A stretch of 12,994 nt of DNA from Niastella sp. (GTDB lineage Bacteria; Bacteroidota; Bacteroidia; Chitinophagales; Chitinophagaceae): positions 1 through 12,994 of the forward strand of contig JAJKIL010000117.1 of NCBI GenBank assembly GCA_021154515.1, written 5' to 3'. Below are positions 1 through 6,810 of the stretch, in pieces. Positions within the stretch are counted from its first letter, which is position 1; each line of letters starts with the position of its first letter. The notes below the pieces were generated by a model. It searched no databases, was not told the DNA's origin, and saw nothing but the letters and a program-made list of their open reading frames with translations. The position numbers and the translations under genes are program-made.

Positions 1-1080
1 ATTGGTACACTTGTCGTATACAATCAGCTGAGTTATATGCAGCACAAGAGCCTTGGCTTCAACCGCAGGCAGGTGTTGCTGGTAAAGCATATGAATGCAC
101 TGGATAAACAGGGGGTAACCTTTAAACAGGAAGTACTTCATTTGCCGGGTGTGGCAAGCGCTGCCTTAAGTTCATTTGTACCTACCGGCCACAGAAGATG
201 GACGAATTACGTTACTGCTAATAACAATACGCATCAAACGGAGTTTTGGCCGGTTGATGAAGATTACCTGCGTACCATGAATATGAGCCTGGAGAAAGGA
301 AGGGATTTCAACCCCGCGCTTTCATCCGATTCATCTGCCATAATCATTAATCAGACTGCTGCCCAGGCAATGGGTTTTGCGGGTGATGCTATTGATAAGA
401 CCATTGATCTGGGCAACAACCAGAGGCAATACCATGTTATAGGCGTTGTAAAAGACTTTAATTTCAATTCGCTTAGGGATAACGTTTCTTCTGTTGTATT
501 AACCATGACCACTGCTTTTGAGCGAAAAAAGCAGGGCGATCGACCAGATGTGCTGGCTATTAAAATCAATAGTGACAAATTACCGGCCCTGATAAGTATG
601 ATCGAAAAAAAGTGGAAGACCTTTTCGAACAACCAGGAATTTGATTACTCCTTTATGGATGAAGATTTTGATAACCTGTACCGTTCGGAACAACGCACCG
701 GGAAAATAGCGGCGCTATTTACCACCCTCGCCATCCTGATCGCCTGTTTAGGATTGTTTGGTCTGGCGGCTTATACTGCTGAACAACGGACCAGGGAAAT
801 AGGCATTCGCAAGGTGTTGGGGGCTAATGTGCCGGAACTTGTTGCCATGTTGGCTGCAAATTTCCTGAGGCTGGTGGGCATTGCCTTCCTGGTGGCCGCC
901 CCATTGGCCTGGCTGTTTATGGATAAATGGCTACAAGGCTTTGCCTACCGGGAAAGCATATCCTGGTGGGTGTTTATTGTGGCCGGTCTGGGCGCTTTAT
1001 TAATTGCCGGGCTTACTATCAGCAGTCAGTTTATTAAAGCTGCTGTAGCAAATCCCGTAAGGAGTTTGAAAGTTGAATAG
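1..1080 (+). CDS. ABC transporter permease, FtsX/MacB-like (5' truncated)
   Basis: This is the C-terminal part of an FtsX-type ABC transporter permease. The frame is open from base 1, so the ATG at 37 is internal: the codons before it read IGTLVVYNQLSYMQHKSLGF, a typical family stretch, and the true start lies left of the window. The 359 visible residues contain a large extracytoplasmic (MacB periplasmic core-like) region to about residue 230. Three membrane segments follow, near residues 236-258, 282-307 and 320-345. The motif TREIGIRKVLGA lies between the first two segments and is the FtsX hallmark cytoplasmic loop. Full-length Bacteroidota members are about 800 residues, so roughly half is missing. 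Such permeases work with a separate ATPase and are often linked to export or envelope stress. The substrate cannot be read from the sequence. The family call is firm and the function is not. Confidence 0.93.
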   Translation: MGTLVVYNQLSYMQHKSLGFNRRQVLLVKHMNALDKQGVTFKQEVLHLPGVASAALSSFVPTGHRRWTNYVTANNNTHQTEFWPVDEDYLRTMNMSLEKGRDFNPALSSDSSAIIINQTAAQAMGFAGDAIDKTIDLGNNQRQYHVIGVVKDFNFNSLRDNVSSVVLTMTTAFERKKQGDRPDVLAIKINSDKLPALISMIEKKWKTFSNNQEFDYSFMDEDFDNLYRSEQRTGKIAALFTTLAILIACLGLFGLAAYTAEQRTREIGIRKVLGANVPELVAMLAANFLRLVGIAFLVAAPLAWLFMDKWLQGFAYRESISWWVFIVAGLGALLIAGLTISSQFIKAAVANPVRSLKVE

Positions 1081-1147
1081 CCCTGTTTTGGCACAATTCA
1101 CCCCTAAGTTGTCGTTTTTGCACCGTGTCAGTTCGTGAAGTGAATTT

Positions 1148-1155
1148 TAGTTTTG
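1148..1155 (+). promoter_or_regulatory. Possible Bacteroidota -7 promoter element
   Basis: TAGTTTTG matches the Bacteroidota -7 consensus TAnnTTTG and lies 39 bp before the hydrolase start. The nearest upstream TTTG (1117-1120) is 27 bp away, longer than the usual spacing of about 19-21 bp, so the -33 half is not convincing. It is the best candidate promoter for the hydrolase gene. Confidence 0.35.
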
Positions 1156-1194
1156 TGTGGTCAATAAAATACAAACTAAAATTTAAATAGCGTT

Positions 1195-2067
1195 ATGAGA
1201 AATTTATTCAAAACCCGCAATCCTCTTAGATCAATATTACTGATTGCAATAATGTTTGCCGCATCCCGGTCAAACGGACAACAAATCAAATCTTCCAACA
1301 GTGGTTATGCGCCTGTTAATGGCATCAAAGTTTATTACGAAGTATATGGCGAGGGTAGGCCTATTGTTTTACTGCATGGTGCTTTTATGACCATTGAGAC
1401 GAACTGGGGTCAATTAATACCTGAATTGTCAAAAACAAGAAAAGTAATTGCCATTGAATTGCAGGGACATGGACACACACAGTTCTCAGATAGAAAATTA
1501 TCGTTTCCTACTTTAGCAAGTGATGTGGAAGGAGTAATGGATTACCTGAAAATTGACAGTGCTGATGTAGCAGGATTTAGTATGGGCGGCTCTGTGGCTT
1601 ACCAGTTGGCAATACAAAGCCCTAAACGGGTAACAAAATTAGTGATCATTTCTTCTACTTATAAAAGTAGTGGTTGGATACCCGAAGTAACTAATGCGTT
1701 TAAAAATCTGAAGCCTGAATTATTTACGAATTCCCCTATGAAAGCGGCATATGATGCCGTAGCACCGGACAAAACCAAATGGACAAAGTTCCTGGAACAG
1801 ATGATTGATTTTACTCATGTAACATTCGATATGGGTGAAACAAATATTGCGAAAATTACTTCGCCTGTATTACTCATCTCAGGCGACAATGATGGCCTGG
1901 ATAAAATTGAGTTGATAAAAACATATAAATTGTTGGGAGGTGGTATTTCTGCTGATCTGGGTAAAATGCCAAAATCTCAACTGGCCATTGTTCCTTCACA
2001 AGGACATGTGAGCCTGATGATGCAGACATCAACGATTTTGACCTGCCTCAACGGTTTTTTAAAGTAA
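1195..2067 (+). CDS. Alpha/beta-fold hydrolase, probably secreted
   Basis: A 290-residue serine hydrolase of the alpha/beta-fold family. The N-terminus has basic residues followed by a hydrophobic run (about 13-23) ending near SNGQ, a plausible type I signal peptide, so the enzyme probably acts in the periplasm. Core features in order are the oxyanion-loop HGAF at 61-64, the nucleophile elbow GFSMGG with Ser129, an acid candidate in SGDND (Asp231 or Asp233), and the catalytic His271 in QGHVS. The triad therefore looks complete. The substrate is unknown; relatives include esterases, C-C hydrolases and haloperoxidase-like enzymes. The next gene starts 46 bp later on the same strand and could be co-transcribed. 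By eye, the gene is more AT-rich than the efflux operon downstream. Family call sure, substrate not. Confidence 0.92.
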   Translation: MRNLFKTRNPLRSILLIAIMFAASRSNGQQIKSSNSGYAPVNGIKVYYEVYGEGRPIVLLHGAFMTIETNWGQLIPELSKTRKVIAIELQGHGHTQFSDRKLSFPTLASDVEGVMDYLKIDSADVAGFSMGGSVAYQLAIQSPKRVTKLVIISSTYKSSGWIPEVTNAFKNLKPELFTNSPMKAAYDAVAPDKTKWTKFLEQMIDFTHVTFDMGETNIAKITSPVLLISGDNDGLDKIELIKTYKLLGGGISADLGKMPKSQLAIVPSQGHVSLMMQTSTILTCLNGFLK

Positions 2068-2113
2068 ATCATAGAATAATAGCTTTTACCTTAATTATAA
2101 ATAATCGAATAAA

Positions 2114-2707
2114 ATGAGAAAAATAACTGTTTTATCAATGATTACACTGGATGGTGTTATGCAAGCACCGGGTGGACCTGGGGAAGACACATCAGGCGGC
2201 TTCAAATATGGCGGCTGGACGGCCTCTTATGGTGACGAGCTTTTTGGAAAGATCATGGAAGAAGAGTTGAAACCGGCAGATTATATTCTGGGTAGAAAAA
2301 CATTTGAGATCTTCTCGGCCTACTGGCCTCAACATGCTGACTTTTGGCCAGGCATCAATGATGGCGCCAAATACGTTCTGTCGCAGACCGTGGAAAAGTC
2401 AGATTGGAAAAATACCTTTTTCCTGAAAGATCTGGCAGATATCGAAAAGCTTAAGAATTCGGACGGTGCTGACATTCAGGTTTGGGGTAGTAGTAAGCTC
2501 ATTCAACTGTTGCTTAAGCATGACCTGGTAGACGAGCTCCGGCTCAAAATTTATCCGTTGATCCTTGGTGAAGGAAAAAAACTGTTCGAAAACGGCGCGA
2601 TCCCGGCCGCATTTACATTAACAGAAAGCCAGGTGACAACAAAAGGGGTTATTATAGCCAGTTACAAACGGGCCGGAGAAGTTATAACAGGCGATGTTGT
2701 TGCTTAG
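2114..2707 (+). CDS. Dihydrofolate reductase family protein (RibD C-terminal domain)
   Basis: A 197-residue cytoplasmic protein of the RibD-C/DHFR-like superfamily (YyaP/YwjB type). The N-terminal strand MRKITVLSMITLDGVMQAPG, the LGRKTFEIF segment (59-67) and the WGSSKLIQLLL...DELRLKIYPLILGEGKKLF block (about 124-158) are characteristic. They shape an NAD(P)H-binding Rossmann-like fold. No signal peptide is present. Family members of this size are mostly uncharacterised reductases, and real folate or riboflavin-pathway activity cannot be assumed. An A-rich leader (aataaa) precedes the ATG without a Shine-Dalgarno, as is normal in Bacteroidota. It follows the hydrolase by 46 bp. Their pairing may be an operon but suggests no obvious pathway. 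Confidence 0.92.
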   Translation: MRKITVLSMITLDGVMQAPGGPGEDTSGGFKYGGWTASYGDELFGKIMEEELKPADYILGRKTFEIFSAYWPQHADFWPGINDGAKYVLSQTVEKSDWKNTFFLKDLADIEKLKNSDGADIQVWGSSKLIQLLLKHDLVDELRLKIYPLILGEGKKLFENGAIPAAFTLTESQVTTKGVIIASYKRAGEVITGDVVA

Positions 2708-2712
2708 GGTTG

Positions 2713-2882
2713 TTACAAATTAAACGTAGCCCGCACCATGGCCATTCGGCCTCTTAGCTGAAAATTACCCACCGTAAACTGGTACGCGTTCAGGTTAAGT
2801 GTTTCATATTTTTTACATTGGCCAGATTGGTAACATCCAACCGGATGAAAAACGTCCGGTTCCGGAATGAAAAAAGGTTGTC
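2713..2882 (-). pseudogene. C-terminal remnant of an outer-membrane beta-barrel gene
   Basis: Reading the reverse strand gives two abutting pieces of one barrel C-terminus. The first, in one frame (about 2882-2814), includes FFIRLDVTNLANVK. The second, in the next frame (about 2808-2713), reads YETLNLNAYQFTVGNFQ and then LRGRMAMVRATFNL before a TAA stop. The pieces join if the six-A run (2809-2814, T on the plus strand) had one more base, so a single-base deletion explains the break. Terminal aromatic or hydrophobic strands such as RATFNL and the 'LDVTNLxN' pattern are typical of TonB-receptor-like barrels. Upstream the frame ends at a stop (2883-2885), close to the palindromic repeat, and nothing else of the gene is seen. 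I infer a truncated, frameshifted remnant. No database search supports the exact family. Confidence 0.6.
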
Positions 2883-2896
2883 TTAAAAGTAATTAG

Positions 2897-2996
2897 AAGT
2901 TTAAAATAAGTGAGGTAGGAAATAAGAAGTAGGAAGTACGAAACTCGCGAATTTCATATTTCCTACTTCTTACCTCTTATTTCATCAAGTTTAAAA
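2897..2996. repeat. Palindromic MITE-like element with 10-bp flanking direct repeats
   Basis: Two 25-base arms (2923-2947 and 2948-2972) are reverse complements with three mismatches and no loop, centred on CGCG at 2946-2949. Pairing resumes after a small asymmetric gap between AAATAAG (2904-2910) and CTTATTT (2976-2982). The whole is flanked by exact copies of AAGTTTAAAA at 2897-2906 and 2987-2996, resembling a target-site duplication. Inside the left arm GTAGGAA occurs twice, 14 bp apart (2915-2921 and 2929-2935). There is no coding capacity. It lies between two convergent genes, so it could also act as a bidirectional transcription stop. I infer a small non-autonomous or REP-like intergenic repeat; copy number elsewhere in the genome is unknown. 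Confidence 0.65.
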
Positions 2997-3030
2997 ACAA
3001 AGGGGACTTTTATTATTGAGGCCCTTCAAT

Positions 3031-4317
3031 TCAATTCAATGGCAGTACCGCCAACCCACGTGGCCTGAAATCGTTGGGCACCGGCAACTGAACCGGTTCT
3101 TCCAGTTCCTGCAAATCGGAATCGCCACCAATATGCAGCACATGCAGGTAATTGTAATTACCAATTGAGAGATCCGGATTGGTATGTTGGGAAACTATAT
3201 ATAGTAACTGGTCGTTGCTGCTGGTGGCCAGCGATACACAGGCACTGCTGGTGCTGCTGCCATAATACTGGGTGTTGTATACCGGTCCTCCCTGCTTAAG
3301 AGATAAATCACCTGTTTTGCGCGGTGTACGGGCATCGGTGATATCGAACATGCTCACCGAATTTTCGGTGGTATTGGCGGTGAATAACCGGTAATTGCCA
3401 TTGTCAGAACAAAAGCGGCTACAGCCCGGACGGGCATAGGTATCGCCCACATGCGTTAAGGCGCCCGTGGTTGTATTCATATCATAATAACTAAAGTGGT
3501 CACTAAATGGAAACGCCATGTATAATACATTCTGCCGCCAGCTTTGGCACAAACCCAATGCACCCGGTGCCTGGGCATCTATGGGCGGCGCATCAGGGCC
3601 GTTTGTTAACACGCCATCAGTATTAATGGAAAACAGGTTCAGTCTTACAGCTGGTGGTGTATAGTTAAATCCCCAGGTATTGGCGCCATATACAAATGGG
3701 CCGGTACGTGATGCCAGCACCTGTCCAGGTGAAATGCCATCGCGTACGTCCATTTTACTTACCGGTGTTAAGGCGCCATTGCTTCCTAACGTAAACACGG
3801 AATAATTGGGCGGCAAGGAGGAGGGTTGTACAGGATCGTTACTTTTATTAAGTACAATAATTAATTGTTGCCACTGGGCAATGCTTACCGGGGTTTCTCC
3901 ATTGGAAGAAAACGGCGCACCTGGTACCAGCGTCAAGGCGCCACCGGGTTGTATGTTGAATACAGAGATGGTATTGTCGCCCGAATTAACGGTAAGCAAG
4001 AACCGCTTGTCGTTCGTGATCATCACTTCATGGTCTGAGTTAAAGGAACCGGCGTTCTGCGAACTGAACAGACCTGTTCCGCCGGTAAGGAATGGGCTTT
4101 CTGTCATCGGTATGGCATGCCCATCTGCATATATCTTATAGGCGAGTATTGCGTTCTGGCCTTTTTCAGAATTATTTGTTTGAATGTAAATAATATCCTT
4201 TGCACTACCCCTTCCACTGCCGCTGTATTCATTTAACTTACTGCAGGAAACAAGTAAACAGCCGAATACAAATGCCCATAGGGTGATGCTCACAGGTTTC
4301 AGGATTTGCTTGCTCAT
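3031..4317 (-). CDS. Beta-propeller lipoprotein, lactonase-like
   Basis: A 428-residue envelope lipoprotein. The N-terminus has a lysine, a hydrophobic stretch and the lipobox LVSC with the lipidated Cys at residue 25. The mature part is built of repeated strand modules such as 'IYIQTNN...ILAYKIYADGHAIPM', 'FLLTVNSGDNTISVFNIQPGGALTLV', 'RLFTANTTENSVSMFDI' and 'LLYIVSQHTN...YLHVLHI'. These are typical of seven-bladed propellers of the 6-phosphogluconolactonase/3-carboxymuconate cyclase-like (PF10282) type. Catalytic residues cannot be assigned, so enzymatic activity should not be assumed; many lipoprotein members may only bind ligands or partners. The outer-membrane barrel gene lies 149 bp upstream on the same strand and could share a transcript. 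Fold and localisation are well supported, role unknown. Confidence 0.85.
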   Translation of the reverse strand: MSKQILKPVSITLWAFVFGCLLVSCSKLNEYSGSGRGSAKDIIYIQTNNSEKGQNAILAYKIYADGHAIPMTESPFLTGGTGLFSSQNAGSFNSDHEVMITNDKRFLLTVNSGDNTISVFNIQPGGALTLVPGAPFSSNGETPVSIAQWQQLIIVLNKSNDPVQPSSLPPNYSVFTLGSNGALTPVSKMDVRDGISPGQVLASRTGPFVYGANTWGFNYTPPAVRLNLFSINTDGVLTNGPDAPPIDAQAPGALGLCQSWRQNVLYMAFPFSDHFSYYDMNTTTGALTHVGDTYARPGCSRFCSDNGNYRLFTANTTENSVSMFDITDARTPRKTGDLSLKQGGPVYNTQYYGSSTSSACVSLATSSNDQLLYIVSQHTNPDLSIGNYNYLHVLHIGGDSDLQELEEPVQLPVPNDFRPRGLAVLPLN

Positions 4318-4466
4318 AAATGTGGTATAATTGGGTGAAGGTGCTGTTTGGAAAATACAATTTCAATACCATGGCTAAAGTGTGTACTGCAAGCGGGGTA
4401 CACTACTCATTTTATTTGATAAATTTTCTGAAAGATTGGTTAGTCCGTAGATTATTTTTCCCGTTT

Positions 4467-5042
4467 TTATAATTTTATCCGAAATCCTGCCTGAACAAAT
4501 ATCGACCTGGTTTTCCCCACATCAATACGGTCTAAGTCATCGCTTATATCGGTAAGCGACCATTCATAGGACGCATCCAGGAAGAACAGCGAAATATCGA
4601 GCCCTGCGCCCGCGTATACGCCCCAGTCGGCATTCTTTAAAAAGTCCTTATCCAGATTTTTTGTGTTTGTCAACACGAAGGCAGACCCACCACCAAAAAT
4701 GCGCACATTGACAGTCGATTTTTCATCGAGCAGGTTTACGCCGATAGTTACCGGTACACGGATGCCGCTTATGTTGAAATCGACGTCCGAGACCGAGCTG
4801 TTCGAAGATTCAAATTTGGTTGATTTCTGAACATAAAAAACCCCCGGCTCCAGGTAGACCCTGTCTTTTGACAACATGATAGAACCGCCGATCTGCCAAC
4901 CCACTCTTGCCTTGAATTCGCCGCCTTCATCTTTCGACAGGTCGGTAAAATTGACCCCCGCGGCTGGTTTTATTACAATTTGCGCCTGCGCCATCATCGT
5001 TCCAAATAACAATGCCGATAATAAAATAAACAGTTTTCTCAT
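4467..5042 (-). CDS. Small outer-membrane beta-barrel protein
   Basis: A 191-residue protein with a clear type I signal peptide (residues 1-21, ending AQAQ). The mature chain is a series of alternating amphipathic strands: IKPAAGVNFTDLS, ARVGWQIGGSIML, VYLEPGVFYVQKST, GIRVPVTIGVNL, VRIFGGGSAFVL, WGVYAGAGLDISLFFLDASYEW, and a closing SIFVQAGFRIKL. This matches the PorT-like/OMP_b-brl_2 (PF13568) barrels that are abundant in Bacteroidota, usually about 180-230 residues, so the gene looks full length. The start is fixed by the signal peptide. Function within this broad family is unknown; it is probably a structural or small-molecule-binding envelope protein. It is divergent from the efflux operon and shares the 5043-5453 upstream region with it. 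Confidence 0.88.
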   Translation of the reverse strand: MRKLFILLSALLFGTMMAQAQIVIKPAAGVNFTDLSKDEGGEFKARVGWQIGGSIMLSKDRVYLEPGVFYVQKSTKFESSNSSVSDVDFNISGIRVPVTIGVNLLDEKSTVNVRIFGGGSAFVLTNTKNLDKDFLKNADWGVYAGAGLDISLFFLDASYEWSLTDISDDLDRIDVGKTRSIFVQAGFRIKL

Positions 5043-5253
5043 AAAAGAAAATTTTGCCTTGTATGCACAAGGTGGTTATAAAATAAAAAAGCGCTTCCCA
5101 GGGAAGGATGCTACCTACAGGCAATAAAGGGGAGATGTATCAGGATGGTAATGCGGATGGCATGGAAGAATGGAATAATACGAAGGCAATATAATCCACA
5201 AAAATGCGGCCTCAGGACAAACTTTTTTCTGCTTCAATTTGCCAATTAGGGAT

Positions 5254-5267
5254 ATTGGATATCCAAT
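5254..5267. promoter_or_regulatory. Perfect 14-bp palindrome, candidate operator
   Basis: ATTGGATATCCAAT equals its own reverse complement. It lies 187 bp before the TolC start and only 3 bp before a TTGACA box, a position suited to a dimeric regulator such as a TetR- or MarR-type repressor or an activator. No regulator gene is adjacent, so the binding protein is unknown. The operator role is inferred. Confidence 0.4.
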
Positions 5268-5270
5268 GTT

Positions 5271-5299
5271 TTGACACCTTTTTTATTAGTTGTTGCTAT
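5271..5299 (+). promoter_or_regulatory. Possible promoter of the efflux operon
   Basis: TTGACA (5271-5276) is followed after 17 bp by TGCTAT (5294-5299), a close match to a housekeeping -35/-10 pair. Bacteroidota promoters normally use TTTG and TAnnTTTG; a TTTG overlaps the -35 box at 5270-5273, but no good -7 match follows. It would leave a leader of about 150 bp. Confidence 0.35.
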
Positions 5300-5453
5300 T
5301 TCTTCCTTAATTTTAATTTGTTGTTAATGTTTGCGTAGCAACTTTTAACCAGCCGGTCTGTTAATTTTAACATTTACTCCTACCCAACGCTGTTTTTATT
5401 CCTGCCCACCCAAACTCTTTTCCGTTATTTAATCACCTGTTATTACACGTTCT

Positions 5454-6794
5454 ATGAATGGAGTATCTGCTTTGTTATTGTTATTGATACTGTACCCTTC
5501 ATTATTGTACCCGCAGGCAACCACTGATACTACGCTGCAGGAAGCGTCCCTGCCCAATTGTATCCGGTATGGGCTCGACCATCAGCCTGCCATTCAGGCT
5601 TCATTAATTGATGAAGAGATCACCGAAACAACCATTAAGAACAAACTGGCCGACTGGTATCCACAACTAAACATTACGGCCAACTACCAGCATTACCTGA
5701 AAATGCCGGTGACTATTTTCCCCGACCTGAACAATCCCACAGGTCCCAAACGTGAAATACAAACCGGCGTACGTAATTACTCAACGCCCCAGCTGGCATT
5801 AACCCAAACTATTTTCAATCGCGATGTATTGCTGGCAAGCCGTACTGCCCGGGATGTTCGCCTGCAGGTCCGCCAAACCACCACCGCCAATAAAATAGAT
5901 GTGGTAGCCGCTATTTCAAAAGCATTTTACGATGTGCTGCTTACCCGGCAGCAAATACAGGTACTGCAGGAAACCATTACCCGGCTCGACCGGAGTTTGA
6001 AAGACGCGTACTATCAATACCAGAGCGGCGTGGCAGACAAGATCGATTATAAAAGAGCCACCATCTCATTGAACAATGCCAAAGCCGATCTGAAGGCCGC
6101 TCAGGAACAGCTTACTGCCCGGTATGCCTACCTGAAGCAGCAAATGGGGTATCCTGCCGAACAACCATTACGGTTATCATTCGATACCACCCATATGGAA
6201 GGGGAGATTGCCTTCGACACGTTACAAAAAGTGCAATATGAGAGCCGCATAGAGTTCCAACAATTGCAAACCCAGCAACGGCTGTTGCAGGCCAATGTTA
6301 CATACAATCAATGGAGTTATATTCCCACCTTGTCGGCCTTCGGTTATTATAACGTGGTTTATCAGAACGATGAATTTTCAAAATTGTATGCCCATTCATT
6401 CCCCAACCTGTACATAGGCCTTCAATTCGCCTGGCCGCTTTTTCAGGGCGGCAAACGAATGTGGAACATCAGGCAGGCCAACCTGCAGCTAAAGCGAAAT
6501 GATGTGGAGATGACGGATCTTAAAAATAATATCAACACCCAGTACAGTCAGGCCATGGCCACCTATAAAAGTAACCTCACTGATTTTTATGCCCAGAAAG
6601 AAAACCTTGACCTGGCCAGTGATGTATATAACACCCTGCAATTACAATACAAGTCGGGAGTTAAAACTTACCTGGAGGTGATTATTGCCGAAACCGATCT
6701 GCATACCACGCAACTGAACTATTATAATTCATTATACCAGGTATTATCAAGTAAAATAGATGTTGAAAAAGCACTCGGTACTTTATCGTACTGA
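5454..6794 (+). CDS. TolC-family outer-membrane efflux channel
   Basis: A 446-residue outer-membrane factor and the first gene of a tripartite efflux operon. A signal peptide (about residues 1-21, LLLLLILYPSLLYPQA) directs it to the outer membrane. Two outer-membrane efflux protein repeats can be followed. The first runs through NCIRYGLDHQPAIQASLI, a TPQLALTQTIFNRD strand segment and a long helix pair (DVVAAISKAFYDVLLTRQQIQ...). The second has YIGLQFAWPLFQGGKRMWN, followed by helices ending YKSGVKTYLEVIIAETDLHTTQLNYYNSLY. This is the usual TolC trimer design of a beta-barrel plus a periplasmic alpha-tunnel. Length is normal for Bacteroidota members. The adaptor starts 16 bp after the stop, so the genes are translated from one message. 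Confidence 0.95.
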   Translation: MNGVSALLLLLILYPSLLYPQATTDTTLQEASLPNCIRYGLDHQPAIQASLIDEEITETTIKNKLADWYPQLNITANYQHYLKMPVTIFPDLNNPTGPKREIQTGVRNYSTPQLALTQTIFNRDVLLASRTARDVRLQVRQTTTANKIDVVAAISKAFYDVLLTRQQIQVLQETITRLDRSLKDAYYQYQSGVADKIDYKRATISLNNAKADLKAAQEQLTARYAYLKQQMGYPAEQPLRLSFDTTHMEGEIAFDTLQKVQYESRIEFQQLQTQQRLLQANVTYNQWSYIPTLSAFGYYNVVYQNDEFSKLYAHSFPNLYIGLQFAWPLFQGGKRMWNIRQANLQLKRNDVEMTDLKNNINTQYSQAMATYKSNLTDFYAQKENLDLASDVYNTLQLQYKSGVKTYLEVIIAETDLHTTQLNYYNSLYQVLSSKIDVEKALGTLSY

Positions 6795-6810
6795 TAAAAA
6801 GCTAATGCAT

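Larger units (their letters stand above)
5043..5453. other. Divergent intergenic regulatory region
   Basis: This 411-bp gap lies between the reverse-strand barrel gene and the forward efflux operon, so promoters for both should lie here. It holds three symmetric elements. One is a hairpin CCTTGT-ATGC-ACAAGG (5057-5072) just upstream of the barrel start, in its leader. Another is CTTCCC-A-GGGAAG (5094-5106). The third is a perfect 14-bp palindrome (5254-5267) on the efflux side. No convincing gene is present: short frames here lack coding character. The part from about 5220 to 5453 is AT-rich, as expected of promoter DNA. Confidence 0.6.

Noticed and set aside
2839..2861. Hairpin AACCGGA / TCCGGTT with a 9-base loop, as a possible terminator for the RibD-like gene.
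   Set aside because: It lies within the barrel-gene remnant and has no following T run on the forward strand, so the pairing is probably incidental to coding sequence.
4382..4403. Inverted repeat GTGTAC / GTACAC upstream of the propeller lipoprotein gene.
   Set aside because: Only 6-bp arms with a 10-base spacer and no recognisable promoter beside it; could be an operator but the evidence is too thin to annotate.
5134..5193. 19-residue forward frame preceded by AGGGGAG.
   Set aside because: The purine run is too close to the ATG, Bacteroidota rarely rely on Shine-Dalgarno, and the peptide has no recognisable character.
6760..6810. Longer start for the adaptor, overlapping the end of the tolC-like gene.
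   Set aside because: It puts a charged 17-residue leader before a good lipoprotein signal; the starts at 6805 or 6811 fit better.
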